Shown here: piece by piece, positions 1-6,557 of the stretch
Numbering within the stretch: position 1 is the first letter of the stretch
Layout of the letters: each line of letters begins with the position of its first letter
Assembly (NCBI GenBank): GCA_002291875.1
Contig: DBAV01000096.1
Span: 1 to 29,736 of the forward strand
DNA: 29,736 nt
Reading direction: 5' to 3'
Origin: Hyphomonadaceae bacterium UBA1001
GTDB taxonomy: Bacteria > Pseudomonadota > Alphaproteobacteria > Caulobacterales > Aquidulcibacteraceae
Translations under genes and position numbers: made by a program
Notes under the pieces: model-generated
Told to the model about the DNA's origin: nothing
Databases searched by the model: none
Seen by the model: only the letters and a program-made list of their open reading frames with translations

Positions 1-1185
1 AAAACTCAGTGGCAGGTCACGACCCAGAAGGTCCGAGCGTTCCTCGAAATGAAGCGGCTGGCGCGTGCGCGCCACCTGACCATAGATCTCGAACCAATGC
101 TCCTCGAGGCCAGGAGCGGCCTCGCGAAGCCAACGGTTCATGATGGCTTCGGGAAACCCCGTATGCGTGAAGAATGCCGGGTTCGCCTCGACCACGCGAT
201 AGTCGATGCGTCCGTCCGGACCGTTCAGTTCGACCTCGACAATGCAGAAGCCGGCATCGATCGCCTGAAACAGGGTGCGATAGCGCGCTTCGCTGGCCTG
301 AAGACGTTGGCGCGTGCGCACATGGTCTGTGACATCGTACCCACCGACAAAGATGCCGTTCACCTGTCCCGCGTCGTCACGAACCGGCTGGTAAAGCAGG
401 TCGATATAGCGATCTCCGTCGACCCTGAGGATGCTGACCGGCATTTCGGCCGCGGTGAAGGCCGTTCCGCTGGCGTAGACCTGGTTCAGGAGATCGAGAA
501 ACCCCTGCTCGACCAATTCGGGGAAGGCTTCGGCGGCGTTGCGGCCCAACACCTGACGCTCGCCCGAAATCATGCGGAACGCGTCATTGACATAGTCGAA
601 GCGGTGGTCGGGTCCGGACAGGCGTGCGACGAAACCGGGCATTTCGCGCAGCATCTGTCCCAGCCGCTCGTGTTCGGCTGCGGCGCGTCGGTCGGCCAGC
701 ACCTGGGCAGTGGTTTCGCTTGCGACATTCAGCATGCCCTGCACCGATGCGCTTTCGTCCCGCACGGGCGAGTAGGAAAAGCTCCACCAGGTCTGTTGCG
801 GCTGGCCGTCGCGGATGATGCTCAGCGGCATGTCCTTCATCGTGATCGTCTCACCGGCCATGGCGCGCCGATAGAGTGGCTCGATGTCGTCCCAGATGTC
901 AGCCCAGACATGCTCGAACGCCGCGCCGAACGCCCGGGGATGACGTTCGCCCAGGAAGACGCTGTAGGCGTCGTTGTAGAGAAAGCAGCGCGCCTCGCCC
1001 CACACCAGGCACATTGGGTGACCCGAGGCGATCATCAGGTCGGTTACGGTCCTGAGGCTCTGTGGCCACTTCGCCGGCGGCCCGAGCCCAGGCGGCGCAA
1101 ATCCCTCCGCCTGCAGAAGGCGCAGGGCATCACCCGGTGTTGCAGGCACCGTCCACGTCGATGACGTGGAAAAAACATCGTGCAT
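1..1185 (-). CDS. PAS-domain sensor protein, probably the N-terminal part of a histidine kinase (3' end outside window)
   Basis: The minus strand is open from an ATG at 1185 to the window edge (395 codons), so the protein is truncated here by the window and not by a stop. The N-terminus has the GLGPPAKWPQSLRT segment and the 'LYNDAY..FLG.RHP' and 'W.SFSYSPVRDE' patterns typical of the first PAS domain of large soluble alphaproteobacterial sensor kinases. A second PAS domain (about residues 170-285) contains 'FDYVNDAFRMISG' and ends in 'QPVRDDAGQVNGIFVGGYDVTDH'. A third begins near residue 300 with 'YRTLFQAIDAGFCIVEVE'. No membrane segment is visible, so it is probably cytoplasmic. The output domain (HWE or HisKA kinase) is expected beyond position 1 and is inferred only. 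An AAGGGCG stretch precedes the ATG. It lies 124 bases after oppC on the same strand, so read-through from oppBC is possible. Confidence 0.85.
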   Translation of the reverse strand, partial: MHDVFSTSSTWTVPATPGDALRLLQAEGFAPPGLGPPAKWPQSLRTVTDLMIASGHPMCLVWGEARCFLYNDAYSVFLGERHPRAFGAAFEHVWADIWDDIEPLYRRAMAGETITMKDMPLSIIRDGQPQQTWWSFSYSPVRDESASVQGMLNVASETTAQVLADRRAAAEHERLGQMLREMPGFVARLSGPDHRFDYVNDAFRMISGERQVLGRNAAEAFPELVEQGFLDLLNQVYASGTAFTAAEMPVSILRVDGDRYIDLLYQPVRDDAGQVNGIFVGGYDVTDHVRTRQRLQASEARYRTLFQAIDAGFCIVEVELNGPDGRIDYRVVEANPAFFTHTGFPEAIMNRWLREAAPGLEEHWFEIYGQVARTRQPLHFEERSDLLGRDLPLSF

Positions 1186-1309
1186 GGATCGCCCTTGGAC
1201 TTCGATCCACCCACACCCACCGTACCGAGTCGGTGGTTAGCACGCCCGCGCGGCGCCCGTCCTCCCCGACCGGGCCCGCATCATCGCCGCTTCACGAAGA
1301 AGTCGGTGC

Positions 1310-2218
1310 TCACCGATCCTTGGGGTCGAGGGCGTCGCGCAGGCCGTCGCCGAGGAAGTTCAGCGCCAGCAGCAGCAGCACCATGGTGCCGGCCGGGAAC
1401 ACCAGCAGCCACCACGAGGCCTCCATGTCGTCCGCGCCCCGGCTGATCAGCACGCCCAGCGAGGTCAGGGGCTCTTGCACGCCCAGGCCCAGGAAGGACA
1501 GGGTCGACTCGGTCAGGATCACCGTCGGCACCAGAAGGGTGGCATAGACGATCACCTGTCCCAGCACGTTGGGCACGATGTGGCGCATGATGATGTCAAA
1601 GCGCCGTACGCCGGCCGCCTCGGCCGCCTCGATGAACTCGCGGCGGCGCAGAGCCAGGGTCTGGCCGCGCACGATCCGCGCCATGGTCAGCCATTCCACC
1701 GCGCCGATGGCGACGAAGATCAGCAGGATGTTCGCCACCGGATCGTCGGTCTGGATCACCGTGACCAGCAGGATGACGAAGAAGATGAACGGCACGGTGT
1801 AGATTACGTCCACGATGCGCATCATCACCTGGTCGACGACCCCGCCGATGAAGCCGGCGATCGCGCCCCACAGCACGCCGATGATCATGGCAACGATGGT
1901 GGCCACCAGACCGACCAGGATCGAGATCCTGAGGCCGAACAGGATGCGCGCGACCATGTCGCGTCCCTGCGGATCGGTGCCCAGCAGGTGCCAGTTCTCG
2001 AGCGTCGGGCCAATGGCCACACGGTCGCGGTACTGCACGTCCACCTCGTGCACCCAGATCTCCGGGCCGATGGCGGCCAGCACCGCCAGGATGGCCAGCA
2101 CAATCAGGCTGAAGACGGCGGCGGGGTTGCGGCGCAGGCGCACCCACGCGTCGTCCCACAGGGATCGCCCCTTCAGCGGCACGGTGACGGGGGTCATGGC
2201 GGCGGACAGGTCGGTCAT
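1310..2218 (-). CDS. oppC: Oligopeptide ABC transporter permease OppC
   Basis: 302-residue inner-membrane subunit of a peptide/opine/nickel-type ABC importer. With OppB it forms the channel through which ATP hydrolysis drives uptake of oligopeptides from a periplasmic binding protein. Residues 79-87 are LGTDPQGRD, the OppC/DppC signature before the second membrane helix. Residues 196-215 hold the EAA loop (EAAEAAGVRRFDIIMRHI), which contacts the ATPase subunits. Six hydrophobic helices are apparent, and the length equals the family norm. The start at 2218 lies 4 bases after the oppB stop, so the two are co-transcribed and probably translationally coupled. The usual partners oppA, oppD and oppF are not in the window: the next gene downstream is the PAS sensor and the upstream side is divergent. 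They may be encoded elsewhere. Confidence 0.93.
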   Translation of the reverse strand: MTDLSAAMTPVTVPLKGRSLWDDAWVRLRRNPAAVFSLIVLAILAVLAAIGPEIWVHEVDVQYRDRVAIGPTLENWHLLGTDPQGRDMVARILFGLRISILVGLVATIVAMIIGVLWGAIAGFIGGVVDQVMMRIVDVIYTVPFIFFVILLVTVIQTDDPVANILLIFVAIGAVEWLTMARIVRGQTLALRRREFIEAAEAAGVRRFDIIMRHIVPNVLGQVIVYATLLVPTVILTESTLSFLGLGVQEPLTSLGVLISRGADDMEASWWLLVFPAGTMVLLLLALNFLGDGLRDALDPKDR

Positions 2219-2222
2219 GGGC

Positions 2223-3218
2223 TCACCGCATCGACTGGCGAATCTTGGGATCGAGCAGTCCGTAGACCACGTCGGCGATGAGGTTCATCAGCAGGATGAA
2301 CCCGGCATAGAGGATGATCACCCCCATCACCACGGTGTAGTCGCGCGTCAGCGCGCCGGTGATGAACTGGCGTCCGATGCCCGGCAGCTGAAAGATCGTC
2401 TCGACCACGAACGAACCCGTCAGCAGGCCCGCCGTGGCTGGCCCCAGATAGCTGACCAGCGGCAGCGACGCGGTGGGCAGGATGTGTCGCCAGACCACCT
2501 GAAACGGTGCCAGCCCCTTGGCCCGCGCGGTCCGCACATGGTTCGAGCGGATCGTCTCGATGGTCGAGGCCCGCATCAGCCGCGAGATCATGGCGATCTG
2601 ATAGAGCGCCAGCGTCATCACTGGCAGGATCAGATAGAGCGGGGTAATGTCGCCTCGCGCCAGGCCGCCCGAAGGCAGCCAGTTCAACTGCAGCCCGAAG
2701 AACAGCGACAGCAGCGGGCCCATCACGAAGGTGGGGATGCACACCCCGACGATGGCGATCGCCATCAGCCCCCAGTCCGATATGGTGTTCTGTCTCAAGG
2801 CTGCCGTCACGCCGAACGCCGTGCCGATCAGCAGCGCGATCAGCAGCGCCGAAAAGCCCACCGTTGCAGACACCGGAAAGCCGTCGGCGATGATGTCGCT
2901 GACGCTCTTGTCCTTGTACTTCATGGACGGGCCCAGCTCGCCCTGCAGCAGGCCCGGCGAAACACGGTCTTCGACCGGCACGTCACCCGCAACGTCCTGC
3001 ATCAGTCGCGACACGCCCAGATAGCGCGAGAACTGGATGTGGACCGGCTGGTCCAGGTTGAAGGTGGCGAGCATGCGCTGCTCGATTTCGGGGGGCAGCT
3101 GGCGCTCGCCATCGAAAGGTCCGCCCGGCGCGGCGCGCATCAGGAAGAACGCCGCGGCGACGATCACCAGAAAGGTCGGGATCGCCACCGCGAGGCGACG
3201 CAGGATGAATCCGAGCAA
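2223..3218 (-). CDS. oppB: Oligopeptide ABC transporter permease OppB
   Basis: 331-residue partner of OppC. The order of features matches OppB: an N-terminal helix (MLGFILRRLAVAIPTFLVIV), then 'RAAPGGPF', then a periplasmic insert. The segment 'GPSMKYKDKSVSDIIADGFP' closely resembles enterobacterial OppB. The EAA loop follows near residues 229-249 (RTARAKGLAPFQVVWRHILP), and the C-terminus is the conserved 'DPKIR'. The start is placed at TTG 3218 because it gives the family N-terminus and has GGGGAG four bases upstream. An in-frame GTG at 3230 would add four residues, and the open frame continues further upstream to 3314 without family resemblance. It is transcribed away from the DUF442 gene, with 87 bases between the divergent starts. 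Confidence 0.92.
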   Translation of the reverse strand: MLGFILRRLAVAIPTFLVIVAAAFFLMRAAPGGPFDGERQLPPEIEQRMLATFNLDQPVHIQFSRYLGVSRLMQDVAGDVPVEDRVSPGLLQGELGPSMKYKDKSVSDIIADGFPVSATVGFSALLIALLIGTAFGVTAALRQNTISDWGLMAIAIVGVCIPTFVMGPLLSLFFGLQLNWLPSGGLARGDITPLYLILPVMTLALYQIAMISRLMRASTIETIRSNHVRTARAKGLAPFQVVWRHILPTASLPLVSYLGPATAGLLTGSFVVETIFQLPGIGRQFITGALTRDYTVVMGVIILYAGFILLMNLIADVVYGLLDPKIRQSMR

Positions 3219-3305
3219 GGGGCTCCCCACCGCGAAACTGTCACAAGACCTTCGGCAGCGCGACGCGCGCTTGTCAATCCGGCGAAGGCGGTTCACACCG
3301 GCACG

Positions 3306-3740
3306 ATGCTGCAACCGAAACGACTGGCGCCCGGCGTCCTGGTGTCCGGCCAGATCGCTCCTCAGGACGTTCCGGCACTGGCCGCTGCCGGGATAACCCG
3401 CATTGTCGGCAATCGCCCGGACGGCGAGGAGCCTGGCCAGCCGGCCCAGGCCGACCTGCGCGCGGCCGTTGCAGCGGTGGTCGGTCTCGAAATCGTGTTC
3501 GTGCCGGTGTCCGGTATGCCCGGTCCGGATCTGGTGGATGCGCTCGAAGCGGTCACCGCCGCACCGACCGCGGGCGAAACGCTGATGTATTGCCGGTCAG
3601 GCATGCGCTCGACCGCGCTCTGGGCAATGTCGGCGGCGCGCAGCGGGGCGATGGCGCCCGACGCGATCATCCAGGCGGCGGCCGCGGCGGGATATGACCT
3701 GACCGGACTGGCGCCGGTCCTGCACCGGCTGGCCGGCTGA
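3306..3740 (+). CDS. DUF442 / TIGR01244-family phosphatase or sulfurtransferase-like protein
   Basis: 144-residue soluble protein of the family that is stand-alone in many Proteobacteria and fused to persulfide dioxygenase/beta-lactamase-like domains in others (Blh type). It starts MLQPKRLAPGVLVSGQI, the typical N-terminus. The active-site loop YCRSGMRST around residues 98-106 is a rhodanese/dual-specificity-phosphatase-like loop with Cys and Arg in place. In known family members the Cys carries a thiophosphate or persulfide intermediate; the substrate here is unknown. No sulfide-oxidation gene lies next to it. It is divergent from oppB and followed by a GC-rich hairpin at 3802-3826, so it is probably monocistronic. 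Confidence 0.85.
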   Translation: MLQPKRLAPGVLVSGQIAPQDVPALAAAGITRIVGNRPDGEEPGQPAQADLRAAVAAVVGLEIVFVPVSGMPGPDLVDALEAVTAAPTAGETLMYCRSGMRSTALWAMSAARSGAMAPDAIIQAAAAAGYDLTGLAPVLHRLAG

Positions 3741-3801
3741 GATCGCACGCCCACGGGCAGGCGGCGGCGGCACGTGTCATCGCATCGCGCTTGAAAAACG
3801 C

Positions 3802-3826
3802 CGCGCGGCGTGTCACCCGCCGCGCG
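3802..3826 (+). terminator. GC-rich stem-loop, possible terminator after the DUF442 gene
   Basis: CGCGCGGCG and CGCCGCGCG form a perfect 9-bp stem around a 7-base loop (TGTCACC). TTGAATT follows, which is only a weak U-tract. The position between the DUF442 stop and the lipoprotein start suits a terminator, but factor-independent termination is uncertain. Confidence 0.45.
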
Positions 3827-3881
3827 TTGAATTGGCCGCGGGCTGGCGGGATTCGTGGCCGGATCAGTCGGGGAGAAGACG

Positions 3882-4418
3882 ATGAAGACCTGGACCACGG
3901 GCCTGGCCCGCGCCGGTATAGCCGTACTGGGCGCAGGCGGCCTCGCCGCACTCAGCGCTTGCGCGCCGACCACCGGCACGATCGGTGTACCGGTGGCGGC
4001 GGTACAGCCCCACTCGATCGCCATGTCGGTGTCCGACATCGACGCCATCACCCGCTGGTACGAGGCCGCACTGGGCTTTTCGGTGCTGAACCGCAATGAC
4101 AATGCGGGCGGCGGCGCGCGCACGGCGGTGCTGACCCGCGACGGCTTCCGGCTGGAACTTGTGGAACTGGACGGGTCGCGCACCGCAGCCCAGTGGATTC
4201 CGAACCTGCGCAATCCGGCGATGGTGCGCGGCTTTGGCCAGTTCGGCTTCGAGGTCCAGAATGTCGACGAGGTGGCCGAGCGCGTGCGCACCGCCGGTGG
4301 CCGCATCGTGTCCGAGCCGCGCGACAATCTGGAAGGCACACGGGTGATGATCCTGGCCGATCCGGATGGAAACTCGATCAAGATCGTCAGCCGCATTGCC
4401 CCCCGGCCGGTCAGCTGA
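3882..4418 (+). CDS. VOC-family (glyoxalase-like) lipoprotein
   Basis: 178 residues. The start is ATG 3882, with GGGGAGAAG upstream; an in-frame ATG at 3855 lacks such a site. Residues 1-27 are a lipoprotein signal: a basic start, a hydrophobic stretch, and the lipobox LSAC with Cys27. The mature part (from about residue 44) is one vicinal-oxygen-chelate domain: 'HSIAMSVSDIDAITRWYEAA', then 'LELVEL', 'GFEVQNVDEVAERV' and the closing 'ILADPDGNSIKIV'. VOC domains bind a metal and act on small oxygenated substrates, but an exported, lipid-anchored form is unusual and its substrate cannot be named. The stop overlaps the beginning of the GNAT frame, so the two genes form a coupled pair. Confidence 0.85.
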   Translation: MKTWTTGLARAGIAVLGAGGLAALSACAPTTGTIGVPVAAVQPHSIAMSVSDIDAITRWYEAALGFSVLNRNDNAGGGARTAVLTRDGFRLELVELDGSRTAAQWIPNLRNPAMVRGFGQFGFEVQNVDEVAERVRTAGGRIVSEPRDNLEGTRVMILADPDGNSIKIVSRIAPRPVS

Positions 4419-4954
4419 CCGGCTTTCCGGTCCTGCTGCGTCCCGCCCATGCCGGTGATCTGCCGGCGCTGCGCGCGCTGATCGAGAGCGCCTATCGCGG
4501 CGACAGCGCGCGGCGCGGCTGGACCCACGAGGCCGACCTTCTGGACGGCCAGCGGACGGACGAAGCGGCGCTGGCAGATATCGTCGGGGCACCGGGGCAG
4601 GTGATCCTGCTGGCCTTCCGGGCGGGCGCGCTGATCGGCTGCGTCAATGTCCAGGACGAGGGCGAGGGTGTTGCCTATCTCGGCATGCTGACCGTCGCGC
4701 CGGACGCGCAGGCGGGCGGGCTTGGCCGGCGCCTGATCGAGGCGGCCGAGGCCCACGCCCGCGACCGGATCGGCGCGCATACCCTGCGCATGACCGTGAT
4801 CGCCCAGCGCACCGACCTCATCGCCTGGTATCAGCGGCGCGGCTATGACCGCACCGGCGCGACCGAACCCTTTCCCTATGGCAATGAACGGTTCGGCAAG
4901 CCAAGGCGCGACGACCTGACGTTCGAGGTTCTGGCCAAGGCGTTGGTGGCGTGA
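4415..4954 (+). CDS. GNAT-family N-acetyltransferase
   Basis: About 179 residues. The domain begins 'FPVLLRPAHAGDLPALRALI' and contains 'YRGDSARRGWTHEADLLDG', the acetyl-CoA site 'APDAQAGGLGRRLIEAAE' and the final beta-strand region 'WYQRRGYDRTG'. It transfers an acetyl group from acetyl-CoA to an unidentified small molecule or amine. The start is unclear. No ATG, GTG or TTG occurs in frame near the domain start; the only upstream in-frame ATG (4193) would need 226 bases of overlap with the VOC gene. A CTG at 4415-4417 overlaps the VOC stop as CTGA, which would mimic the common ATGA coupling, and is used here. The domain call is safe; the start is not. Confidence 0.8.
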   Translation: MTGFPVLLRPAHAGDLPALRALIESAYRGDSARRGWTHEADLLDGQRTDEAALADIVGAPGQVILLAFRAGALIGCVNVQDEGEGVAYLGMLTVAPDAQAGGLGRRLIEAAEAHARDRIGAHTLRMTVIAQRTDLIAWYQRRGYDRTGATEPFPYGNERFGKPRRDDLTFEVLAKALVA

Positions 4955-5019
4955 TGGAGCGCCTGATGCCGTGCGGCCAAACCTCCCACGCGAAAGCCAC
5001 ACCGAGTGCGGCGTTCCCG

Positions 5020-5127
5020 TCAATACGGCTCCTCGCCCCCGGACGCGTTCATGCTTTCGGCCGTAGTGTACGCCGCCTCGTCCGAGCACAGAAACACCAC
5101 GGCCCCGGCGGTGTCCTCGGGCAGAAT
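5020..5127 (-). pseudogene. Short SDR 3'-end remnant (copy 4)
   Basis: On the minus strand this reads as the last ~35 residues of the SDR encoded at 6557-7396: 'DTAGAVVFLCSDEAAYTTAE' then 'SGGEEPY' and a TGA. Homology to the intact gene stops abruptly just upstream of the LPEDT codons, where the palindromic repeat begins. There is no start, Rossmann core or catalytic residue, so it is a fragment. Base differences from the other copies show it is not a recent identical duplication. Confidence 0.8.
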
Positions 5128-5137
5128 CCGCGCGTGT

Positions 5138-5200
5138 TGGAGCCCGCGCTTCCAAGCGCGGACCGGTCGGGCCATACCGGGCTTGGAAGCCCGGGCTCCA
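5138..5200. repeat. 63-bp cloverleaf-like palindromic repeat, copy A
   Basis: Outer arms TGGAGCCCG (5138-5146) and CGGGCTCCA (5192-5200) are perfect inverted repeats. Two inner hairpins are also perfect: CCGCGCTT-CC-AAGCGCGG (5144-5161) and CCGGGCTT-GG-AAGCCCGG (5177-5194). The inner hairpins overlap the ends of the outer arms, so alternative folds (one long stem or two hairpins) are possible. It encodes nothing and resembles REP/MITE-type intergenic elements; I cannot assign it to a named family. Confidence 0.85.
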
Positions 5201-5216
5201 GAACGGTGGCCTTTAT

Positions 5217-5272
5217 GAAGGCCGCCTCGTGCGAGCACAGGAACACCAAGGCCTGGGCGGTGTCCTCGGGCA
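5217..5272 (-). pseudogene. Very short SDR 3' remnant (copy 3)
   Basis: The minus strand reads 'LPEDTAQALVFLCSHEAAFI', equivalent to residues 247-265 of the intact SDR. It lacks the final SMNVSGGEEPH segment and the stop. It is bounded on one side by palindrome copy A and on the other by copy B. It is too short to encode anything functional. Confidence 0.75.
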
Positions 5273-5286
5273 GAATCGGCGCGTGT

Positions 5287-5349
5287 TGGAGCCCGCGCTT
5301 CCAAGCGCGGACCGGTTGCGCGATACCGGGCTTGGAAGCCCGGGCTCCA
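5287..5349. repeat. 63-bp cloverleaf-like palindromic repeat, copy B
   Basis: Same architecture and length as copy A: outer arms TGGAGCCCG and CGGGCTCCA with two perfect inner hairpins. The two copies differ mainly in the central spacer (GGTCGGGCCATA in A, GGTTGCGCGATA in B), while both paired arms are unchanged. Conservation of paired arms with a variable centre suggests that structure is what is kept. Confidence 0.85.
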
Positions 5350-5362
5350 GGCTAGCAGCGCC

Positions 5363-5627
5363 TCAGTGCGGCTCCTCGCCGCCGGACACATTCATGCTTT
5401 CGGCCGTGATGTACGCCGCCTCGTCCGAGCACAGGAATACCACGGCCCGGGCAGTGTCTTCGGGCAGGCCGGGGCGGCCGAGGGGAATGCGGGCGGCCAT
5501 GGCGGCGAGGTAGGCCTCGACCGATTCCGCGCCGACGACCTTGGCGAAATATTCGTCCTGCCACGCACCCAGGCCCGTCGTGACAGGGTTGGGGCAGACA
5601 TTGTTGACGGTGATGCCGTTGGCGCCG
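5363..5627 (-). pseudogene. SDR 3'-end remnant (copy 2), about 87 residues
   Basis: This encodes a near-identical copy of the last third of the neighbouring SDR, from 'GITVNNVCPNPVTTGLGAWQ' through 'SGGEEPH' and TGA. Differences include N205-H/P, S210/G and N216/D, plus silent changes, so it is a diverged paralogous or transferred copy. Homology ends at the GGCGCC near 5621-5627; beyond it the sequence is AT-rich and unrelated. The open frame continues to a TTG at 5650, so a 95-residue peptide is possible. It would lack the NAD-binding fold and the S-Y-K catalytic residues. Confidence 0.85.
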
Positions 5628-6556
5628 ATTAGTTTCGCGAAATCCACCAATTGATGGATGGGCTCCGATATTTCATTATCTTATGCCGTAAACCTCTCGT
5701 GCGATTGATTTAACAAGCGCTGCATCACGACCGCCGATAATTGAAATTTGCCGTGCAATGCAAATATTTATCGCTCTTATGATGTTGTCTGCGACGTTGT
5801 TGATAACGGTAATGGCGCCACGTCGGTCACCCAACCCCATCGCTAAGTCGGCTGCGATGGGAAACCATACCTCCACGCGTTTGTCCGAAATGTCGCCTGT
5901 CTCCGGTGGCGTTAACTTGACTATCGGGTTGCTTCCGATCAGGAAGCTCTTTTTTGGACGGGCCTTCAAAATCGATATGCCGCGATCAAAAATCATCTCC
6001 GCGACTTTATGTCGACCTGACACCACATTTTCGTTTCGAGCGTTCCTTAGGAGGCGCTCCGTGTCAATTGACCGCCGGACATTTTCCGCCTGTTCATGAT
6101 CTAGACCCAGTGTTCTTATTGTTTCAATTAAAGCATCTTCGAATATTTCGTTCTCTTGATCCGGATTGATCATTTGGCGGCGTGATTCAGGGGTTCGTCC
6201 CCACTGTACAACGAAAAATAATGATAAAGCGCTCATGCTTTTCGGGCATAAATTAGGCGTAATTCCTTCGCGCACGGAACAAATAATATTTCTTATAATT
6301 GGTGCAGAAATAGACTCTTGATGGGAAAGGGTTTTTTCTGATTTCTGTTTCAATTCTACGCTTGCTGTTTCAATATCGTAGATTCGATCTCCAGAAAAAA
6401 TAAATTTTGGGTATGATCGCTTGCAGCAAACGGAAGATGAAGTTTTATCAATGTAATGAATATAGCCATCCTTGTCACAGAAATTTTTTATTATAAATTT
6501 GGGTATGTAATGTTGTTTAATAGCCTCCTTTGGAGAGCTTTTCTGTCTTGACCCCA
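5628..6556. mobile_element. AT-rich inserted segment carrying a DUF4238 gene, bounded by SDR 3'-end direct repeats
   Basis: Base composition changes sharply at both edges: the segment is rich in A/T runs while everything around it is GC-rich. It sits between copy 2 of the SDR 3' end and the stop codon of the intact SDR, so SDR 3' ends (about 265 bp) flank it as direct repeats. No transposase, integrase or clear terminal inverted repeats are seen. Two short dyads lie at its left edge just past the DUF4238 stop: TTTCGCGAAA (5633-5642) and the near-palindrome CCACCAATTGATGG (5644-5657). It was acquired horizontally, by inference; the mechanism is not visible. Confidence 0.7.
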
Positions 6557-6557
6557 T
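5676..6557 (-). CDS. DUF4238 domain protein, horizontally acquired
   Basis: 293 residues. The N-terminal QHYIPKFIIKNF (residues 15-26) is the hallmark of DUF4238, usually seen as QHYVP.FYL..F. The remainder has the family's mixed alpha/beta look, with 'FLIGSNPIVKL' near residue 210. The molecular function is unknown to me and the distribution of the family is patchy. There is no signal peptide or membrane helix. The start is ATG 6557, which overlaps the SDR stop as TGATG. The SDR tail codons supply GGGGAGGAG upstream, so it can be translated from the SDR mRNA. A second AAAGGAGG lies inside the frame just before the QHYIP motif, with no ATG, GTG or TTG at useful spacing. Codon use and composition are AT-rich, unlike any neighbour. 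Confidence 0.85.
   Translation of the reverse strand: MGSRQKSSPKEAIKQHYIPKFIIKNFCDKDGYIHYIDKTSSSVCCKRSYPKFIFSGDRIYDIETASVELKQKSEKTLSHQESISAPIIRNIICSVREGITPNLCPKSMSALSLFFVVQWGRTPESRRQMINPDQENEIFEDALIETIRTLGLDHEQAENVRRSIDTERLLRNARNENVVSGRHKVAEMIFDRGISILKARPKKSFLIGSNPIVKLTPPETGDISDKRVEVWFPIAADLAMGLGDRRGAITVINNVADNIIRAINICIARQISIIGGRDAALVKSIAREVYGIR

Larger units (their letters stand above)
5071..5350. repeat. Imperfect tandem duplication, 149-bp period (SDR stub plus palindrome)
   Basis: Two units repeat at an offset of exactly 149 bases, for example GTGTCCTCGGGCAG at 5111 and 5260, and the palindromes at 5138 and 5287. Each unit has a stub of the SDR 3' region joined at the same point to the 63-bp palindrome. 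The flanks of the two units have diverged, so the duplication is old or was built by two similar events. Confidence 0.75.

Noticed and set aside
1815..3305. Long plus-strand frame extending the DUF442 gene upstream
   Set aside because: The first ~500 codons are antisense to oppB/oppC; the family N-terminus begins at 3306.
5071..5350. CRISPR-like array
   Set aside because: Only two units, 149-bp period, repeats contain gene fragments and large palindromes, no cas genes.
5628..6556. Insertion sequence or prophage remnant
   Set aside because: No transposase or integrase, no terminal inverted repeats, and no target duplication other than the SDR 3'-end repeats.
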